Of a stretch of DNA of 49,537 bases, positions 34,105 to 43,133 are shown in pieces (position 1 is the stretch's first letter; every line of letters starts with the position of its first letter). The notes beneath the pieces are model-generated. The model was not told where the DNA came from. It worked only from the letters and a program-made list of their open reading frames with translations, and did not search any database. The stretch covers positions 1 through 49,537 of the forward strand of contig CAAGKD010000133.1 in assembly GCA_900770335.1 (NCBI GenBank), given 5' to 3'. The stretch is from an uncultured Sutterella sp. (GTDB lineage: Bacteria > Pseudomonadota > Gammaproteobacteria > Burkholderiales > Burkholderiaceae_F). The translations under genes and the position numbers were made by a program.

Positions 34105-34839
34105 ATGGCAATGATTGAAATCAAGAACCTCAGCAAGTGGTACGGCAACTTCCAGGTTCTGAAGAACTGCAACGTCAACGTCGAGAAGGGCGAGGTGGTC
34201 GTCGTCTGCGGCCCCTCGGGCTCGGGCAAGTCGACGCTCATCAAGACTGTCAACGCCCTCGAGCCCTTTCAGAAGGGCGAGATCATCGTCGACGGCGTCT
34301 CCGTCGGCGACCCGAAGACCGACATGCCGAAGCTGCGCAGCCGCGTCGGCATGGTGTTCCAGCACTTCGAGCTCTTCCCGCACCTCTCGATCCGCGAGAA
34401 CCTGATCCTCGCGCAGATGAAGGTGCTCGGCCGCTCCCGCGAGGAGTCGCTCGCCCGCGGCCTCAAGCTCCTTGACCGCGTGGGCCTGCTCAAGCACGCC
34501 GACAAGTTCCCCGGCCAGCTCTCGGGCGGCCAGCAGCAGCGCGTCGCCATCGCCCGCGCCCTCGCCATGGACCCGATCTGCATGCTCTTCGACGAGCCGA
34601 CCTCCGCGCTTGACCCCGAGATGATCAACGAGGTGCTCGACGTCATGGTGAGCCTCGCCAAGGAAGGCATGACGATGATGGTCGTCACGCACGAGATGGG
34701 CTTCGCCAAGAAGGTTGCCGACCACGTCATCTTCATGGACGCCGGCGAAATCATCGAGAACCTGCCCGCCGAGCAGTTCTTCAGCCAGCCGCACACCGAG
34801 CGCGCCCAGAAGTTCCTCTCGAAGATCCTCAACCACTGA
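34105..34839 (+). CDS. gltL: Amino-acid ABC transporter ATP-binding protein (GltL-like)
   Basis: The 244-residue ATPase has Walker A GPSGSGKST (about residues 37-45), Q-loop MVFQHFELFPHL, signature LSGGQQQRVAIARA, Walker B MLFDEPTSALDPE and the switch histidine in THEMGFA. It is nearly typical of GlnQ/GltL proteins. It ends the importer operon, 75 bp after gltK, and is followed by a two-hairpin terminator. Glutamine or other polar amino acids cannot be excluded as substrates. Confidence 0.95.
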   Translation: MAMIEIKNLSKWYGNFQVLKNCNVNVEKGEVVVVCGPSGSGKSTLIKTVNALEPFQKGEIIVDGVSVGDPKTDMPKLRSRVGMVFQHFELFPHLSIRENLILAQMKVLGRSREESLARGLKLLDRVGLLKHADKFPGQLSGGQQQRVAIARALAMDPICMLFDEPTSALDPEMINEVLDVMVSLAKEGMTMMVVTHEMGFAKKVADHVIFMDAGEIIENLPAEQFFSQPHTERAQKFLSKILNH

Positions 34840-34849
34840 TTTCCGCGAG

Positions 34850-34920
34850 CGAGGCGCCCGCCGCCTCGTCTCTGCGCAAGGGCGCTCCGGCTTGACCTCC
34901 GGCGCGCCCTTCGTTTTTTC
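34850..34920 (+). terminator. Tandem hairpin terminator after gltL
   Basis: CGAGGCG/CGCCTCG (34850-34856 with 34862-34868) is followed nine bases later by AAGGGCGC/GCGCCCTT (34878-34885 with 34904-34911), which contains an inner CCGG/CCGG stem and ends in a TTTTTT run. Confidence 0.85.
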
Positions 34921-35055
34921 TGGGCCCCCGCAGCTCCGCTCGATCGCGCCCCGGAGCGTCACTTATGATGTGCTCCGCTCCCTCCGGGATTCTCCCGCCG
35001 GAAGCGAAACCGCCCGCGGCGGCGTCTATCCCAAACTTTCTCCTGATCGCCTCCG

Positions 35056-36455
35056 ATGTCAGATTATATAAAAAGTAAAAATGTTAAATATACCACCATA
35101 AAAGATCAGGAATCCGTCGCTGACGGCCTACCGGCCGTTGATCCGGCGGGCGGATCCACCCTCTCCCGGCCGCTGCGCGTGCTCTTCGCCTGCCCGCAGA
35201 CGGTCTTTGACGTGAGCAACGGCGCCTCGCTCCTGTGCTACTCGATGGTGCAGGAGCTCGCAAGGCGGGGGCTGCGCGTGGGCACCTTCGGCGGCGCCAT
35301 CTTCGACAACCCCGCCGGCATGGCCCGCATTCCCAACCTCAAGGAGCAGATCGAGGCAAACAAGGAGAAGAAGATCCTCGTCAACAACGACTTCTCCGCC
35401 GGCGAGGACCATCCCGTCACGCACTGGTTCTTCACCGGGTTCCACTCGACCAAGTGGGACGACATGACGCAACGGGCTTCATCAACGAGTACACGCAGGT
35501 CCTGCGCACCTTCAGGCCCGACGTCGTGATCGGCTACGGGTGCGATCCGCTTTGCCGCTCCATGTGGATGGAGGCTCGGCTCTTCGGCATTCCGACGGTC
35601 TACGTCGTCGTCAACGGCAACCACCATCACTATCGCTTTCCCCTCCACGACCTCGTCATCACGGACTCCCGGGCGACGGCCGAGCTCTACAGGCGCACCG
35701 AGGGGCTCTCCGTCACGCCCGTCGGCATCTTCATCAACCCGGAGATCGTCGTCGCAAAGACGAGGAGCCCCCAGACCGTCACGCTCATCAATCCCGCCTT
35801 CGCCAAGGGCGTCGCGATCGCCGCGCGCCTCATCCTGATGGCGAACAAAGAGCGGCCGGACATCCCGTTCATGGTCGTCGAGTCCCGCCAGAAGCTCGCC
35901 GACGCCCTGAGGGCGCTCAAGGCCCCGGGCGGCGCCGTCGGCTCGGCCTTCCCGGCGAACCAGACCTTCCACAACATCGCGCTCCACGACGCGACCTTCA
36001 ACATCTCCGAGATCTACGCGACGACGAAGGTTCTTCTCGCCCCGTCCCTCTGGTACGAGAGCTGGGGGCGCGTCGCGACCGAGGCCACGATGAACGGCAT
36101 CCCCGTCCTCGGCTCGAGGAACGGCGGCATCCCGGAGGCGATCGGCCCGGGCGGCGTCACGCTCGACACGCCCGAGTCCTGTGGCGCCATCAACGAGACC
36201 GAAAAGTGGCTCACCCTCCCCTCCGAAGAGGAGTGCCGGCCCTGGGCGGACGCGCTCTTTGACCATGCCGCCGAATGGCAGGACCGCTGCGCCGAGGCGG
36301 CCCGCACGAACAGCCTCAAGGTCCGCGGCGACCGCCTGATGGAGCTCTTCGCGCCGTTGCTCGCGCGGCGCGCGGGCGACGGCGACTTCTCGCGCATGGG
36401 CTCGATCTTCTACCAGGACGATCCGCTCGACTGGGAGCCGGCTGGAAGGAGCTGA
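35056..36455 (+). pseudogene. Family 4-type glycosyltransferase interrupted by a frameshift
   Basis: Two overlapping frames encode the halves of one glycosyltransferase of about 466 residues. The first (from ATG 35056) gives the N-terminal Rossmann part, with LRVLFACPQTVFDVSNGA, and is in phase until about 35470. The second continues from about 35472 (TGFINEYTQVLRTFRPD) to 36455 and holds the nucleotide-sugar-binding half, with WYESWGRVATEATMNGIPVLG and GGIPEAIG, the GT4 E-x7-E type motif. A single missing base near 35470 explains the break; no slippery heptamer is seen. It may be a true mutation or a sequencing error. The first 55 bases are very AT-rich and there is no clear ribosome site. 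Position next to Kdo genes suggests, but does not prove, a surface-glycan role. Confidence 0.75.
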
Positions 36456-36456
36456 C

Positions 36457-36519
36457 CGCTCCGCAGGGCGCTCCCGGGCTTTTCCGCACCCGGCTCGGGA
36501 AAGCCCGGCATGCGGAGCG
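36457..36519 (+). terminator. Nested stem-loop between the glycosyltransferase and kdsD
   Basis: Outer arms CGCTCCGCA/TGCGGAGCG (36457-36465 with 36511-36519) enclose inner arms CCGGGCTTT/AAAGCCCGG (36474-36482 with 36500-36508). It could terminate the glycosyltransferase message, though a T-run is lacking. TAAAAT at 36550-36555 downstream is a weak candidate minus-10 for kdsD. Confidence 0.5.
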
Positions 36520-36596
36520 CATCGCTTCGTTCATCGGCTGATTCTCCTCTAAAATGATCCGTTGCCCTGCATTCCGCGGGAAGGAGCTCAGCCACC

Positions 36597-37589
36597 ATGA
36601 CCGTTGCGCATTTCGACGCCGAAGCCGCCGTCCGGCTCGGAAAGGACGTTCTCGCCCATGAGGCGGACGCCATCGCGGCCGCTTCGCGGCGCCTCTCAGA
36701 GACGCCGGACTTCGCCGAAGCCGTCCGGGCGATCCTCGGCTGCCGGGGGCGCCTCGTCGTCTCGGGCGTCGGAAAGTCCGGCCACATCGGCCGCAAGCTC
36801 GCCGCGACCTTCGCCTCCACGGGCACGCCCGCGTTCTTCGTTCATGCGGGCGAGGCTGCCCACGGTGACCTCGGCATGATCACGAGCGAGGACATCGTCC
36901 TCGGCATCTCCTACTCGGGCGAGACGCAGGAGCTTCTCATGATCGTCCCGACGATCAAGCGCGAGGGCGCGAAGCTCATCGCCATGACCGGGAACCCCGA
37001 CTCCTCGCTCGCACGGCACGCGGACCTGCACATCAACTGTCACGTCGACCGCGAGGCCTGCCCGCTCAATCTCGCCCCGACCTCCTCGACGACCGCGACG
37101 CTCGCGCTCGGCGACGCGCTCGCAGTCGCCTGCCTCTCCGCGAAGGGCTTCAGCAAGGAGGACTTCGCAAGGAGCCATCCCGGCGGAGCGCTCGGCCGCA
37201 GGCTTCTCATCCACGTGCGCGACATCATGCGCACGGGCGAGGCGATTCCGCGCGTGTCGCCCGACACACGCATTCCGGACGCGATCCGCGAGATCACGCT
37301 CCGCCACATCGGCATGACCGCCGTCACGGACGACAAGGATCGCGTGCTCGGCATCTTCACCGAGGGCGACCTGCGCCGCCTCATCGAGCGCGCAGGCGAC
37401 GTGCGCGGCATCGTGATCGGCGACGTCATGACCCCCTCCCCGCACACGATCGGACCCGACGAGCTCGCTGCGGCGGCCGTCAAGGAGCTCGAGCGCCACC
37501 AGTGCAACCAGCTTCTCGTCACGGACGCCTCGGGCAGGCTCGTGGGCGCGCTCCACCTCCATGACCTCATGAACGCCAAGGTGCTCTGA
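36597..37589 (+). CDS. kdsD: D-arabinose 5-phosphate isomerase (KdsD/KpsF)
   Basis: The 330-residue cytoplasmic enzyme converts ribulose 5-phosphate to arabinose 5-phosphate, the first step to Kdo for LPS. The SIS domain (about 40-190) has VVSGVGKSGHIGRK, FVHAGEAAHGDLG and SYSGETQE; two CBS domains follow (about 210-265 and 275-330, ending LHLHDLMNAKVL). AAGGAG stands before the ATG. It overlaps kdsC by one base (TGATG) and opens the long envelope/rpoN block. Confidence 0.95.
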   Translation: MTVAHFDAEAAVRLGKDVLAHEADAIAAASRRLSETPDFAEAVRAILGCRGRLVVSGVGKSGHIGRKLAATFASTGTPAFFVHAGEAAHGDLGMITSEDIVLGISYSGETQELLMIVPTIKREGAKLIAMTGNPDSSLARHADLHINCHVDREACPLNLAPTSSTTATLALGDALAVACLSAKGFSKEDFARSHPGGALGRRLLIHVRDIMRTGEAIPRVSPDTRIPDAIREITLRHIGMTAVTDDKDRVLGIFTEGDLRRLIERAGDVRGIVIGDVMTPSPHTIGPDELAAAAVKELERHQCNQLLVTDASGRLVGALHLHDLMNAKVL

Positions 37590-38119
37590 TGACGAACCTC
37601 GAAAGACTCCGCCGCATCCGCATCGTCGTCCTCGACGTCGACGGCGTGCTCACCGACGGCTCGCTCGTCTTCTCCTCCGAAGGGGAGCTCGCCAAGTCGT
37701 TCAACGTGCGCGACGGCCTCGGCATCAAGCTCCTGCAGGCCGCGGGCATCGAAGTCGCGATCCTCACGGGCCGCACCTCCGGGATCGTGAGCGTCCGCGC
37801 CGCCGAACTCGGCATGAATCTCGTCGAGCAGGGACGCCTCAGGAAGCTCCCGACGCTGCGCGCGATGCTCGCCCGAGCGAACCTCAGCCCGGAGGAATGC
37901 GCCTACATGGGCGACGATCTTCCTGACCTGCCCTGCCTGCGCGAGGTCGGCTTCGCCGCCACGCCCGCCGACGGCAGCGCCGAGCTCGAGCCCTGGGTGC
38001 ACTGGCGCGCCCCCCATGCGGGCGGCCGCGGCGCGGTGCGCGACCTCGCCGAAACGATTCTCCAGGCCAAGGGGCTCTGGGAGGATCTCGTCCGCGAACG
38101 CTTTCTCTCCCAGGAGTGA
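37589..38119 (+). CDS. kdsC: 3-deoxy-D-manno-octulosonate 8-phosphate phosphatase
   Basis: The 176-residue HAD phosphatase removes phosphate from Kdo-8-phosphate. The nucleophile motif is LDVDGVLTDG (Asp16, Asp18), motif II is ILTGRTS, the lysine follows in QGRLRKLPTL, and motif III is MGDDLPDLP. It lacks a cap domain, as is normal for the tetrameric family. Translationally coupled to kdsD; lptC starts 3 bp after its stop. Confidence 0.95.
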   Translation: MTNLERLRRIRIVVLDVDGVLTDGSLVFSSEGELAKSFNVRDGLGIKLLQAAGIEVAILTGRTSGIVSVRAAELGMNLVEQGRLRKLPTLRAMLARANLSPEECAYMGDDLPDLPCLREVGFAATPADGSAELEPWVHWRAPHAGGRGAVRDLAETILQAKGLWEDLVRERFLSQE

Positions 38120-38122
38120 CGC

Positions 38123-38734
38123 ATGGCCAGCCGCCGCATGATCCTGCGCGAGCGCATCACCGCCATCATCGGATCGGCGATCCTGCTGCTGCTCGTGCTT
38201 CTGAGCTACTGGTACTCCATCCGCGCGGACCTCGCCGGACTCAAGTACGTCCCGAGCGACCAGAGCCCGGACTTCATCGCGAAGAGCGTCTCGCTCACGG
38301 ACTTCGATGAGACGGGCGCGCCGAAGTTCCGCGCGACCGCGGGGAGCCTGCAGCACTTCTCCGACGAGCGCATCCGCGCCGAAAACGCCTCGTTCGTGTC
38401 CCTGCGCCCGCGCGACGCGCTCGCCGCAGCCCGGGCCGACGAACTCTGGAGCGACGACGGCCTCGAGACCGTGGAGCTCTCGGGCGCGGTAACGCTCACG
38501 CGCAACGCCTTCGAGGGCGAGCCGGAGCTCTTCCTCAGGACGGACCGTCTGCGCGGATGGCTCGACAGCATGCGCTTCGAGACGACGGCGCCCGTGTCCA
38601 TGCGGCGCGGAACGGACACCACCGAGTCCGCGGGAGGGCTGGTGTACGATAATGTCGCCCGCACCGTGGAGCTCGCGGGCGGAGTGCATTCCGTCTTTCA
38701 TCCGCAGAACTACCGCGCCGAGCGCTCGCAGTAA
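38123..38734 (+). CDS. lptC: LPS export protein LptC
   Basis: The 203-residue bitopic protein has a single N-terminal transmembrane helix (about 13-33) and a periplasmic beta-jellyroll (about 50-195) with the family pattern PDFIAKSVSLTDFDETGAPKFRATA. It links LptBFG in the inner membrane to LptA during LPS transport. Position between kdsC and lptA is canonical. Confidence 0.92.
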   Translation: MASRRMILRERITAIIGSAILLLLVLLSYWYSIRADLAGLKYVPSDQSPDFIAKSVSLTDFDETGAPKFRATAGSLQHFSDERIRAENASFVSLRPRDALAAARADELWSDDGLETVELSGAVTLTRNAFEGEPELFLRTDRLRGWLDSMRFETTAPVSMRRGTDTTESAGGLVYDNVARTVELAGGVHSVFHPQNYRAERSQ

Positions 38735-38766
38735 GCGCGGACCCCATCGCACCGGAATCACACATC

Positions 38767-39369
38767 ATGAAGAAGCTTCTTGCCGCCGCCCTTGCGCTCA
38801 CCCTCTCCGCCGGAGCCCAGGCGCTCCAGACCGACAGCGCTCAGCCGATCGCGGTGCACGCAGACAAGTTCAACGGCGATGAGGTCAAGCAGACCGCCGT
38901 CTACAGCGGCGACGTCGTCGTCGACCAGGGCTCGATGCGCATCACGGGCGACACGCTCACGCTGCGCATCACCCCGAAGGGCTACCGCCAGGCGACCGTC
39001 ACCGGCGCGCCGACGAAGTTCCGCCAGCAGCGCGATCCCGATCCGAAGAACCCCGTGGACGAATGGGTCCACGCCGAAGCCGCGCGCATCGTCTATGACG
39101 AGGAGACGGACACGATCACGCTCACCGGCGCGGCGCGTCTGTCGCGCTCGGAGAACGGCGTCGAGAAGGACATGACCGAGGGCGAGAGGATCGTCTACGA
39201 CATGCGCAACGCCCGCTCCGTCGTCGAGGGCGGCGTCTCGGCCGGCCAGCGCCAGCGCGTCACGACCGTCATCGCCCCGCGCGGCAAGAACGCCGGCGCC
39301 GACGCGAAGCCTCGCGAGGGAGCCTCCCTCTCAACCGCGGAGACGCTCTCCGCCCCGAAGAAGAACTGA
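38767..39369 (+). CDS. lptA: LPS transport periplasmic protein LptA
   Basis: The 200-residue protein has a signal peptide (about 1-19, ending AQA) and the OstA-like beta-jellyroll: PIAVHADKFNGDEVKQTAVYSGDVVVDQGSMRITGD. It polymerises head to tail as the periplasmic bridge that carries LPS from LptC to LptDE. The C-terminal 40 residues are a flexible Ala/Lys/Arg-rich tail. The gap of 32 bp after lptC holds only a weak ribosome site. Confidence 0.93.
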   Translation: MKKLLAAALALTLSAGAQALQTDSAQPIAVHADKFNGDEVKQTAVYSGDVVVDQGSMRITGDTLTLRITPKGYRQATVTGAPTKFRQQRDPDPKNPVDEWVHAEAARIVYDEETDTITLTGAARLSRSENGVEKDMTEGERIVYDMRNARSVVEGGVSAGQRQRVTTVIAPRGKNAGADAKPREGASLSTAETLSAPKKN

Positions 39370-39402
39370 ACCGACTGATCCCGCCCCGGAGACTCCCTGC
39401 AA

Positions 39403-40182
<780 letters not shown>

Positions 40183-40189
40183 GGCTCCC

Positions 40190-41635
40190 ATGCCCGCGAT
40201 CTCAGCCGGCCTCGGCGCCGTTCTTCTTCAGCAGCAGACCCTCGCCCCGCAGCAGCAGTACGCATTGAGGCTCCTGCGCATGAACGCCGAGGAGCTGCTC
40301 GACGAGGCGGCGCTCGCCGCCGAGGAGAATCCGCTCCTTGAGCGCGACACGCCCGCCGAGGGCGCCGACGCCGCTCCTGCGGACTCCGCCGCGCTCCACG
40401 AGGAGGCCGAATCCGTCAGACGCGAAGGCGAAGCTCAGCTGCCCGATGACCGCGGTCCCCTTGAGAACGCCTACTCGGGCTGGACCCGCGGCGCCGGCGA
40501 TGACGAAACGCCTGCGGTCGAGCGCGTCGCCGCTACGGCCTCGCTCCGGGACGACCTTCTCGCGGAGCTCGGAAGCCTCAGCGCGGACGATGAGACCCGG
40601 CGGCTCGCCACCTGCCTCATCGAGGAGCTCGATGACTCGGGCCTCCTCCCGGGCACGCTCGAGGAGACGGTCGAAAACCTCGCCGCCATCGCCTCCGCTC
40701 CGATCGAGGCCTGGCGCCGCGCGCTCGATCTCCTTCAGACCTTTGATCCCGCCGGCGTCGGCGCGAGCTCCCCGGCGGAGTCGCTCGCCCTGCAGGCGCG
40801 CCGCCGCGTCGAGGAGGGGCTCGCCCGGCCCGAAGCCGGAGCGCTTCTAGAGCGGCTCGTGACGAGCCATCTGCGGCAGATCGCCGCGCAGGACCGCCCC
40901 AGGCTCATCGAAGCCGCGGGCGGAGACGAGGCGCTCCTTGACGAAGCGCTCGCGCTGCTCAGGACGCTCAACCCCCATCCGGCCGCCGACTACTCCGGCG
41001 AGCGCACCCAGTACGTCGTCGCCGACATCATCGTGCGGCGCATCGACGGCGTCTGGACGGCGGACCTCAACCCTGCGGCCCAGCCCGGCCTGAGACTCTC
41101 GAGCCTTGCGCAGAGCGTCGCCGTCGACGAGCGCACGCCCTTCGGGCGATACCTCTCGGAGGCGAGGCGCCTCATTTCGGGCATCGAGGCCCGCCAGACG
41201 ACGCTCCTGCGCGCGGCGCGCTTCGCCGTGAGCCGCCAGCAAGCCTTCTTCGAGCGCGGCGCCGCCGCGCTCATTCCGCTCACCATCGGCGAAGCGGCGG
41301 GCGAGCTCGGTCTTGCGGACTCGACGATCTCGCGCGCGGTCTCCGGCAAGTACCTGCAGTGCCCGCTCGGCACCTTCGAGCTGCGAAGCCTCTTCCTTCT
41401 TCCCTCCGTTCAGGCCGTTGACGCCGAGGGCATGAGCACGTCGGTCTCGCCCGCGCGCATCCGCGCCCGGATCCGCGAGCTCATCGCCGCCGAGCCCGCC
41501 GAAAAACGCCTCTCCGACCAGTCCCTCACGGACATGCTCCGCGAGGAGGGGTTTGACATCACGCGCAGAACCGTCGCCAAGTACCGCGACCTTGAGGGCA
41601 TCCCGACCGCCCGCCTGCGCGGCGCCGCGCACTGA
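40190..41635 (+). CDS. rpoN: RNA polymerase sigma-54 factor
   Basis: The 481-residue sigma factor has the Gln/Leu-rich activator-interacting region I (residues 10-50, ending ENPLLE), an acidic linker, the core-binding region (about 110-290), the helix-turn-helix (DSTISRAVSGKYLQCPLGTFELR) and the RpoN box as TRRTVAKYRDLEG, with threonine at the first position where alanine is usual. It directs NtrC-type activated promoters such as that at 31418. Together with ptsN and rapZ it forms the classical rpoN locus. Confidence 0.96.
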   Translation: MPAISAGLGAVLLQQQTLAPQQQYALRLLRMNAEELLDEAALAAEENPLLERDTPAEGADAAPADSAALHEEAESVRREGEAQLPDDRGPLENAYSGWTRGAGDDETPAVERVAATASLRDDLLAELGSLSADDETRRLATCLIEELDDSGLLPGTLEETVENLAAIASAPIEAWRRALDLLQTFDPAGVGASSPAESLALQARRRVEEGLARPEAGALLERLVTSHLRQIAAQDRPRLIEAAGGDEALLDEALALLRTLNPHPAADYSGERTQYVVADIIVRRIDGVWTADLNPAAQPGLRLSSLAQSVAVDERTPFGRYLSEARRLISGIEARQTTLLRAARFAVSRQQAFFERGAAALIPLTIGEAAGELGLADSTISRAVSGKYLQCPLGTFELRSLFLLPSVQAVDAEGMSTSVSPARIRARIRELIAAEPAEKRLSDQSLTDMLREEGFDITRRTVAKYRDLEGIPTARLRGAAH

Positions 41636-41647
41636 TCACGCAAACCG

Positions 41648-42148
41648 ATGAATCTGCTCTCCCGCTACCTCAAGTTCTCCTCCGTGAGGCTTGACCTCGA
41701 CATCGCCAGCCAGAAGCGCCTCTTCGAGGAGGCGTCCTTCACGCTCCAGACCGCCTACGGCACGCCGCACGACGAGGTCTTCGCCGCGCTCTCCGAGCGC
41801 GAGCGCATCGGCTCGACCGCGCTTGGAAAAGGCTGCGCCGTTCCGCACGGACGCCTGCAGGGGCTCGAAGAGCCCGCAATCGCGTTCCTGCGCACGAAGG
41901 AGCCTCTCAGGCTTCCCTCGCCCGACGGATCGGGCGCGCAGCTCTTCATCGTCATCCTCGTGCCCTGGGCGCATCCCGAGCGCCACCTCGCGCTTCTGCG
42001 CGAGACGGCGGCGCTCTTCTCGGACGACGCGACGCGCGAGGCGCTGCTCGCGGCGCCCTCGCAGACGGAGTTCTGCGAGATCGTCACGGCCTGGAGCGCT
42101 CCGGAGGATCTGCACGCCGAGGAGGAGCCCGCCGCGCAGGAGGACTGA
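41648..42148 (+). CDS. ptsN: Nitrogen-regulatory PTS EIIA protein
   Basis: The 166-residue EIIA(Ntr) carries the phosphorylatable histidine (His67) in ALGKGCAVPHGRLQGL, preceded by the IGSTALG segment. It receives phosphate through EI(Ntr)/NPr and signals carbon, nitrogen and potassium status. Genes for the hibernation factor Hpf, expected between rpoN and ptsN, and for HPr kinase, expected between ptsN and rapZ in related species, are missing. The C-terminus ends in an acidic tail. Confidence 0.92.
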   Translation: MNLLSRYLKFSSVRLDLDIASQKRLFEEASFTLQTAYGTPHDEVFAALSERERIGSTALGKGCAVPHGRLQGLEEPAIAFLRTKEPLRLPSPDGSGAQLFIVILVPWAHPERHLALLRETAALFSDDATREALLAAPSQTEFCEIVTAWSAPEDLHAEEEPAAQED

Positions 42149-42242
42149 ATCCCGCGCTCCCGGGGCGGCGGCCGCCGTTCCGTTTCGCATAGACTGACGG
42201 GCGTTCTCTCACTGATCCCGCTAGAAAAAGAAGAGGCGCCCT

Positions 42243-43133
42243 ATGCAGCTCATCATCGTCACCGGACTTTCCGGAGGCGGAAAGTCCATCGTCATCCGCC
42301 AGCTCGAGGACAGCGGCTACTACTGCATCGACAACCTGCCCGCGCAGTTTCTCCTCCCCGTGGCCCGAAGCCTCGCCGAGAGCGGCACGCGCGCCGCAGC
42401 GGTCGCGATCGACGCGCGCTCGCACGCGACCTTCGACACGGCGCTCTGCGCGCTCGAGACGCTGCGCGCAGAGGGGCAGGACACGCGCGTGCTCTTTCTC
42501 ACCGCATCGAACGAGGAGCTCATCCGGCGCTTCTCCGAGACGCGCCGCCGCCACCCCTTGAGCACGCACGCCGAGCACCTTGACCAGGAGCTCACGATCC
42601 AGGAGGCCGTGCGCGCCGAACGGAGCCTCCTCGACCCGGTGATTCCGATCGCGCACGTGATCGACACGACGCGCCTGATGCCCTCGCAGCTGCGCCGCTG
42701 GGTGCAGCAGTTCATCGGCCAGCCCGAGGCGAAGCTCACGCTCACTTTCGAGTCCTTCGGCTACAAGCGGGGGCTTCCGTTCGCGTCCGACCTCGTCTTT
42801 GACGTGCGCTGCCTGCCCAACCCCTACTACCTCCCCGAGCTCAGGCCCCTCACGGGGCGCGACGCGCCGGTGGCGGAGTACCTCGCCGCGCAGCCCCTCG
42901 TCGGAGAGATGATCGACGACATCGCCGGCTTCATCGAGAAGTGGCTGCCGCAGTACACGGCGCAGAACCGCCACTACCTCACCGTCTGCATCGGCTGCAC
43001 GGGCGGCCAGCACCGCTCCGTCTACGTCGCCGAGGCGCTCGGCCGGCGCTTCGCCTCCCGGGCCGGAACGATCGTCCGACACCGGGCGCTTGACGCGGCG
43101 CTTTCGGCCGAGGCGAAGGTTCAGACCGCATAG
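42243..43133 (+). CDS. rapZ: RNase adapter RapZ (nucleotide-binding protein YvcJ family)
   Basis: The 296-residue protein has Walker A GLSGGGKS (8-15), a DNLP segment and the C-terminal RNA- and sugar-phosphate-binding domain with GCTGGQHRSVYVAE. In E. coli RapZ senses glucosamine-6-phosphate and guides RNase E to the sRNA GlmZ. GAGG precedes the ATG. The gene ends the kdsD-rapZ block; its last 13 bases overlap mutY tail to tail, and no terminator is visible between them. Confidence 0.95.
   Translation: MQLIIVTGLSGGGKSIVIRQLEDSGYYCIDNLPAQFLLPVARSLAESGTRAAAVAIDARSHATFDTALCALETLRAEGQDTRVLFLTASNEELIRRFSETRRRHPLSTHAEHLDQELTIQEAVRAERSLLDPVIPIAHVIDTTRLMPSQLRRWVQQFIGQPEAKLTLTFESFGYKRGLPFASDLVFDVRCLPNPYYLPELRPLTGRDAPVAEYLAAQPLVGEMIDDIAGFIEKWLPQYTAQNRHYLTVCIGCTGGQHRSVYVAEALGRRFASRAGTIVRHRALDAALSAEAKVQTA

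Noticed and set aside
35461..35480. Programmed ribosomal frameshift in the glycosyltransferase
   Set aside because: The shift needed is minus one, but no X-XXY-YYZ slippery site or downstream stem is seen.
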